Shown one piece after another: positions 59,835-64,000 of a DNA stretch of 64,000 bases. The notes under the pieces were generated by a model. It saw only the letters and a list, made by a program, of their open reading frames with translations, was not told where the DNA came from and did not search any database. Positions within the stretch are counted from its first letter, which is position 1. The number at the start of each line of letters is the position of its first letter. The stretch lies in assembly GCF_019668485.1 (NCBI RefSeq), contig NZ_AP024619.1, positions 929,001-993,000 of the forward strand, written 5' to 3'. The translations under genes were made by a program, and so were the position numbers. Source of the DNA: Gelria sp. Kuro-4 (GTDB taxonomy: Bacteria; Bacillota; DTU030; DUMP01).

Positions 59835-59948
59835 GTACCAGCCCCCCTATCGTAATATCCCAATATCCAAATATCCCGATATCACAATACACCCGCCGGC
59901 TCGGTCCTGTCAAAAACCTATCAAAAGTTTTCCCCCAAAAGTTCTTCA

Positions 59949-59989
59949 CCCCGTCCGCAGATGACGGGGTGAGTTTGCTATATTGGAAG
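59949..59989. repeat. Upstream element, copy A (before the HIRAN gene)
   Basis: CCCCGTC-CGCAGAT-GACGGGG forms a 7-bp inverted repeat and is followed by GTGAGTTTGCTATATTGG. A close copy lies at 60825-60865 before the cas genes. Possible shared operator or promoter element. Confidence 0.6.
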
Positions 59990-60013
59990 AAAAAGCGAAG
60001 GGAGTCTAGCGCC

Positions 60014-60760
60014 ATGCATGATTTGCTGGCCCAACTCTTAAGTCAAGGGCTCTTGGACGGCTGGGGGGATACGGACTTTGACCTGCCCCACCTCATCAAG
60101 GCGGTGGCCCTCCTGCGACGCGGCGTTATCCCGGCGGCCCTTTGGGAGCTCCGCCAGGTGGAACGCTGGGGGGAGCGGCACTTGAAGCTTCTTAAGGCCT
60201 GCCTTGGCCAAGACATTCTCCTTAACGCTTTGGCCGAAGACCACTGGGGGGCCTTCTCCTGGGAAAACCAGCGCTCACTGGACCTGATGTGGGGCGCTCT
60301 TTTAGGCCCTAAGATCGCCCACCTGCACGACTACTACGCCCGCGCCACTCGCTTCGCCACGCGCGTGGTGGGAGTGGAGCACGGTGAACGCTGGGCACGG
60401 GCCAAAGGGCTTAAGGAAGGAACACCGCTCCTTCTTGTCCCCGAACCCGCCAACCCCTACGACCCGAACGCCATCCACGTTTTCACCCCTACCGGCGGGT
60501 CTATCGGCTTTCTCCGCCGCAGCCTGGCCGCCGCCCTCGCTCCCCGCCTCGCCGCCGGCACCGCCGCCTCCGCCCGCGTTGCGTATGTCCTGGGTGAGAC
60601 CTACCCACTTGACCAGCGGGTGAACATCCACGTGGAGCTGGGCCTCACCCCTGGCCAGGTGGCCGAGACCAAGCCCAGTTATCAGGTTTCGGTCTCCTGC
60701 AGCGTCTTCCTAAATTCCCTTGCCTCTACCAGTGCCCCCTTACTAGTTCCCGGGCGCTAG
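60014..60760 (+). CDS. HIRAN-domain protein
   Basis: A 248-residue protein. Residues about 1-110 are helical and unfamiliar. Residues about 115-200 form a HIRAN domain (TRFATRVVGVEHGERW, LVPEPANPYDPNAIHVF, GSIGFLRRSLAAAL), which in other proteins recognises DNA ends or damaged DNA. ATG 60014 follows GAAGGGAG. It precedes the CRISPR operon and shares its upstream element, suggesting joint control. It is not a known core Cas protein. Confidence 0.82.
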   Translation: MHDLLAQLLSQGLLDGWGDTDFDLPHLIKAVALLRRGVIPAALWELRQVERWGERHLKLLKACLGQDILLNALAEDHWGAFSWENQRSLDLMWGALLGPKIAHLHDYYARATRFATRVVGVEHGERWARAKGLKEGTPLLLVPEPANPYDPNAIHVFTPTGGSIGFLRRSLAAALAPRLAAGTAASARVAYVLGETYPLDQRVNIHVELGLTPGQVAETKPSYQVSVSCSVFLNSLASTSAPLLVPGR

Positions 60761-60824
60761 AGCCAATTCTACTACTGGGAAGACCTGGAACTTGCATGGA
60801 GGAGAAGACTTTTCCGAGCACATC

Positions 60825-60865
60825 TCCCGTCCGTAGATGACGGAGTGGTTTTGCTAAAGTGTAAT
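60825..60865. repeat. Upstream element, copy B (before the cas operon)
   Basis: TCCCGTCCGTAGATGACGGAG followed by TGGTTTTGCTAAAGTG, differing from copy A at only a few positions over about 40 bp. It lies about 200 bp before cas8b. The 60866-61066 leader has no supported gene. Confidence 0.6.
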
Positions 60866-61066
60866 CGGACTAGGCCGTGTGGAACCAGCCGACTCCAATC
60901 CCCCCCGTTTCTCTCTGCAATGGGAAAGAAGTACTCATGCTAGGGGAAAAGGCAGGAATGCGGTTGTTTTTGGCGAAGTCTGGTAATTGTAGAACTAACT
61001 GCAAGATGTGGTGTTCAGACGAAATGGCCAGGAATTGGGATGCGTTGAACTTGAGGAGGTGCCTAT

Positions 61067-63313
61067 TTGCTAATCGAAGGACTTATAAGGCTGGGAAGGC
61101 CTCTGGCACAAGCGGGCCTAACTCCGGGGGAGGTCCTCAGACTCATATCCGACGTTGCGTCTCCAAATGCCCGAAACTTCCTGGCCCACGTCATGGTAGT
61201 CGAAATGTCCGGACTTGACGGGGATTTTCGGGCTTGTGTTCTGCCTGTACAGCAATGGGGAGACTACGTTACCGTTGAATCAGCCTCCACCAGTGAGAAT
61301 ACAAATGGGTCTGAGGATGACGCGGGGCCAGAGAAGAAACCGACGTCACGAGCAGAGTCTAGGGCCAGAGCCAAAACCAAGACTAAAGAGGTTTTCATGC
61401 CTGATATCCAGAGAGCGGTTGGGGCTCCGTTTGTCTTACCTAAGGGGGGCAATCCTAGAGAAGCCCAAGGGTGTTATGGAATTCCGATCTATCCGGTATA
61501 TGACGGCGACTTGAAAGAGTTCCCTAACGATCCCAAACTAGTAAGGAAATTTATTGCGGGCAGACTTAAGAGAACTCCCGGGCTGGGGCTTTCAAACGAA
61601 CAGATAGAGGTTGTCGCAAGGGAAATTCACAGGGCTTCGCAAAGGTTCAGCTTCCGAGATAAGGCGAAAGCCATGGGGCTCGTCGTTCTGACCGCACCTG
61701 GGGCTGATACCATATATGAACTGAGGGATCGAATTCCCCAGGGAGACCCTTACCTTGCGAATATAGGACCAAGCCTTTTCTCACCTGGAAAGCAGATTGT
61801 GGCACGCCTGGATAAGGCACTGAAAGCATTTATTGCGGGCAGACTCGGTGAAGGAAAGGAGGGTGGGGAAATTCGGGGTTCCACAGCTACCTGCGCTTTC
61901 TGCGGGAATACGGGATACGCGGTTTCCGCCTACTGCAAAGCCTGGCCGTGGTTCCTGCCAGAATGGAGTTGCCCTCAACCGATAACATGGAACCGGAAAA
62001 AGGATATGGTCAAAGGGATAGCTGTATGTCCGGAATGCTATATGTCTTTTGTTTACGGAGCTAACGCGTTCATGAAACTTGCAGCGCCGCTTGATGATTG
62101 GTTGACCAGGGAGATCTTTTCACCGGTGGCAAGTGCACGCCGCAAGGAGACATCGCGCAAAGGAGGAAGGGCAGCGACAATTTTCGGGTGCGCGTACGCT
62201 CTTCCGCTGTTAGATGAGTCGCCGGGGCAAGTTGACTCCGAGGGATTTGCTACCGGGCTGCAGCGGATGCTGACGCGGGATGAGCACAGAAATAAGCTGG
62301 ACGTGCATCTTGGAGAGATTACGGGATTTGAGATGGTGCTGCCTGAGGAATTCTCCAAGGACGATTACCGCCTCACCCTCACATACTATTCAGGCGACCC
62401 CGGCAGGGGGGATATTCACCTGAGAGCGACGGTCGAGGACGTGATCCCGTCAACAGCACGAAGCCTGACTAACCTTGCGAGACACTCTGGAGATTACGCT
62501 CTGGAAGTCGCAAAGCACATTTACGGCAAGGTTTCAGATAGGCAGGCGGCGTTCCTCCGTATAAGGTATTCTTCGCTACCTTACTTACTAAATGCGGCAT
62601 TCGGCGCCCCATATCTGTGGAGTACACTTGCGAGCTTTATGCACAGAGCCCCTATCTCTCGGCAAAGGTTCTTGTCAAATAGCGCGGCCCGGATGGGACA
62701 ACTAAGCCATGGGCTCCCGGATACACGCAGCAGCCTAATAGAGGAAGTTATCTTCTACCTGACCTTTGATGAACTTCTAAGGAAATACACTGCTGAACTC
62801 ATGGGAGACTTTAATGACCCTAAGGCACGGCGACAGATGCTTGGGAATTACCAAGCCGATCTCTTACTAAACAACGGAGGTGATCGCAGAATGAGGGAAT
62901 GGAAGGAACTACAACACATGCTGGAGAAGGTGCCGGCAGAAGAGATGGCCTTTGTGGATTCGGAGGAACTAGGGTTCGGCTGTGGACACCTTATTTCCTT
63001 GTTTTCCCGCCAATACTGGAAGGCGACTAAAACTGGGGATGATGGAAAGGACTTCCTCAAGCACAGGGTCATGACCTTTGGAAGTGACCTTGGCCCGGAT
63101 AGCATATGGAAGCAGGGCCTCTCGAAGATGGAGGAATATGCGCGGCGGCTTGACATGCACCTCACTTCAGACTTCAGGAAACGCCTTGGGATTGTGCTTG
63201 TTGAATACAGTAAGCTCCGGACAGACATTGCGAAGAACAGAGATGCCTTTATGGCAGCATTCTGGGCGGGGTACGAGTTGGCCGGGGCTCCAAGCAAGGC
63301 TGAAGAATCTTGA
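61067..63313 (+). CDS. cas8b: Type I-B CRISPR Cascade large subunit Cas8b (Csh1/TM1802-like)
   Basis: A 748-residue protein, the first gene of the cas operon. It begins MLIEGLIRLGRPLAQAGLTP and has a central zinc-finger-like pair, CAFC at about residue 276 and CPEC at about 321, as expected for Cas8b. It is followed by a Cas7-type gene, which fixes the assignment. A Lys/Arg/Glu-rich insert around residues 78-105 looks disordered. It starts at TTG 61067 after GAGGAGGT (61053-61060). Cas8b recognises the PAM and holds the crRNA 5' end. No cas6 lies upstream. Confidence 0.85.
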   Translation: MLIEGLIRLGRPLAQAGLTPGEVLRLISDVASPNARNFLAHVMVVEMSGLDGDFRACVLPVQQWGDYVTVESASTSENTNGSEDDAGPEKKPTSRAESRARAKTKTKEVFMPDIQRAVGAPFVLPKGGNPREAQGCYGIPIYPVYDGDLKEFPNDPKLVRKFIAGRLKRTPGLGLSNEQIEVVAREIHRASQRFSFRDKAKAMGLVVLTAPGADTIYELRDRIPQGDPYLANIGPSLFSPGKQIVARLDKALKAFIAGRLGEGKEGGEIRGSTATCAFCGNTGYAVSAYCKAWPWFLPEWSCPQPITWNRKKDMVKGIAVCPECYMSFVYGANAFMKLAAPLDDWLTREIFSPVASARRKETSRKGGRAATIFGCAYALPLLDESPGQVDSEGFATGLQRMLTRDEHRNKLDVHLGEITGFEMVLPEEFSKDDYRLTLTYYSGDPGRGDIHLRATVEDVIPSTARSLTNLARHSGDYALEVAKHIYGKVSDRQAAFLRIRYSSLPYLLNAAFGAPYLWSTLASFMHRAPISRQRFLSNSAARMGQLSHGLPDTRSSLIEEVIFYLTFDELLRKYTAELMGDFNDPKARRQMLGNYQADLLLNNGGDRRMREWKELQHMLEKVPAEEMAFVDSEELGFGCGHLISLFSRQYWKATKTGDDGKDFLKHRVMTFGSDLGPDSIWKQGLSKMEEYARRLDMHLTSDFRKRLGIVLVEYSKLRTDIAKNRDAFMAAFWAGYELAGAPSKAEES

Positions 63314-63445
63314 TACTACGAACTCGAGTGCTGCCTTTGGGTCAGTATTCAACGGGAGTGGGAATCCAAGCAAGGGCTCTGAGTATACAAGAAGGACAAT
63401 GCAGGGAATCAAAGTTCCATTTTAAAGAAGGAGGAGGTAAACGAG

Positions 63446-64000
63446 ATGTCAATCAACAGTGCCGAGATTTTGTTCGTCAAGTGTGTAAAGGATGGGATTC
63501 CCAATCGCGATCCTCTAAATGACAGCGACGCTCGACGTATATTCGGGGAGGAGGACGGACGCATCTCCCTTTCAGATGTTAGCATCAAGAGGGACGTTAG
63601 GGACTACGTACTGGCCAAGTACCCCGATGGTGGCGGGGATAAAAAGGACTTCGTCTTTTGCCGTGAGGAACGGACGGAAGACGGTGAGCTGCTTGGCAGG
63701 GGAACACTGGCCCAAAGGATTCTCGAACGTGCAGGCCGCAGTTCCAAGACGGATGTGCGGAAAAATCTTATGGAGGTAGCGTTCGACGTGCGCGTATTCG
63801 GGGCCGTGTACAGCGTGAAGAACGGGACGTTCCACCAGACCGGGCCGGTTCAGTTCGGATGGGCTCATTCCCTGCATCCGGTCCAAACCAAGTATGTGCA
63901 GGGGACCGTAGTCATGCCGAGCAAAGATATCAAAGAAGGGGAAAGTGGCAAGGAAAAGGGGAGCCAGCAGGGAACGATTTGGACAACTTACACTCTCCCG
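63446..64000 (+). CDS. cas7: Type I-B Cas7 (Csh2-like), partial at window end
   Basis: The frame runs from ATG 63446 (GGAGGAGG upstream) through the last base, 185 codons so far. It has SAEILFVKCVKDGIPNRDPL, SDVSIKRDVRDYVL, AFDVRVFGAVYSVKNG and TGPVQFGWAHSLHPVQ, the hallmarks of the Cas7 backbone subunit that coats crRNA in type I-B. The C terminus lies outside the window. Confidence 0.93.
   Translation, partial: MSINSAEILFVKCVKDGIPNRDPLNDSDARRIFGEEDGRISLSDVSIKRDVRDYVLAKYPDGGGDKKDFVFCREERTEDGELLGRGTLAQRILERAGRSSKTDVRKNLMEVAFDVRVFGAVYSVKNGTFHQTGPVQFGWAHSLHPVQTKYVQGTVVMPSKDIKEGESGKEKGSQQGTIWTTYTLP

Noticed and set aside
60866-61066. CRISPR array near the cas genes
   Set aside because: No regularly spaced direct repeats of 24-37 bases are present; the array must lie outside the window.

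Overview
The window looks like chromosome of a GC-rich, strictly anaerobic Firmicute of the Clostridia (Moorella-like in flavour; this is inference). Supporting signs are strong Shine-Dalgarno sites with many TTG/GTG starts, tungsten-type aldehyde:ferredoxin oxidoreductase, [FeFe]-hydrogenase maturases HydE/HydF, TPP and lysine riboswitches, sigma-54 promoters and the beginning of a type I-B CRISPR-Cas operon. No rRNA, tRNA or CRISPR array was seen.

Region 0-14 kb: an Ldh_2-family 2-hydroxyacid dehydrogenase, a broken GntR gene and an IS256 transposase scrap precede a visibly AT-richer block (about 2.3-9.9 kb). That block encodes a GntR/FCD regulator, a YjiH-type membrane carrier, an ornithine-carbamoyltransferase-like enzyme, carbamate kinase, an arginine-deiminase/DDAH-like amidinohydrolase, a LarA-type 2-hydroxyacid racemase and a D-2-hydroxyacid dehydrogenase. 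TATACGTATA-type operators sit upstream of three of its units. A class III aminotransferase and an aldehyde:ferredoxin oxidoreductase follow in GC-rich DNA, then a second IS256 scrap. Together they suggest an energy-yielding guanidino-compound pathway that handles a 2-hydroxy acid rather than (or besides) arginine. This is the best candidate for an undescribed system.

Region 14-31 kb: a ThiF/MoeB-like enzyme with a cysteine desulfurase; a minus-strand envelope/redox cluster (CcdA, Lgt-like, ICMT-like); a compact sigma-54 regulon (PAS-AAA-Fis activator, Nramp-like transporter, DUF6282 hydrolase, MBL-fold hydrolase) with two visible -24/-12 promoters; two more D-2-hydroxyacid dehydrogenases; a 29-residue hydrophobic peptide gene; an AbrB/RelE toxin-antitoxin pair; DUF362; a DUF1537 acid-sugar kinase; and an IclR regulator.

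Region 31-46 kb: hydF, hydE and the TM1266-type regulator (no hydG here), an NMT1-like ABC importer, and a TPP-riboswitch operon thiD-thiM-thiW-thiC. Next comes a GntR-nitrilase-DUF2848-TRAP operon on the minus strand.

Region 46-64 kb: a lysine riboswitch controlling an APC permease and a YtcJ-like amidohydrolase; a split extracytoplasmic flavin reductase (FAD lipoprotein plus FMN-binding lipoprotein); an ECF importer with a creatininase-family enzyme behind a GTATAC operator; a persulfide-handling operon (DsrE-like, TusA, CoA-disulfide-reductase/rhodanese) beside a frameshifted ArsR gene; a HIRAN-domain gene; and cas8b plus a partial cas7, whose upstream region repeats the element found upstream of the HIRAN gene.
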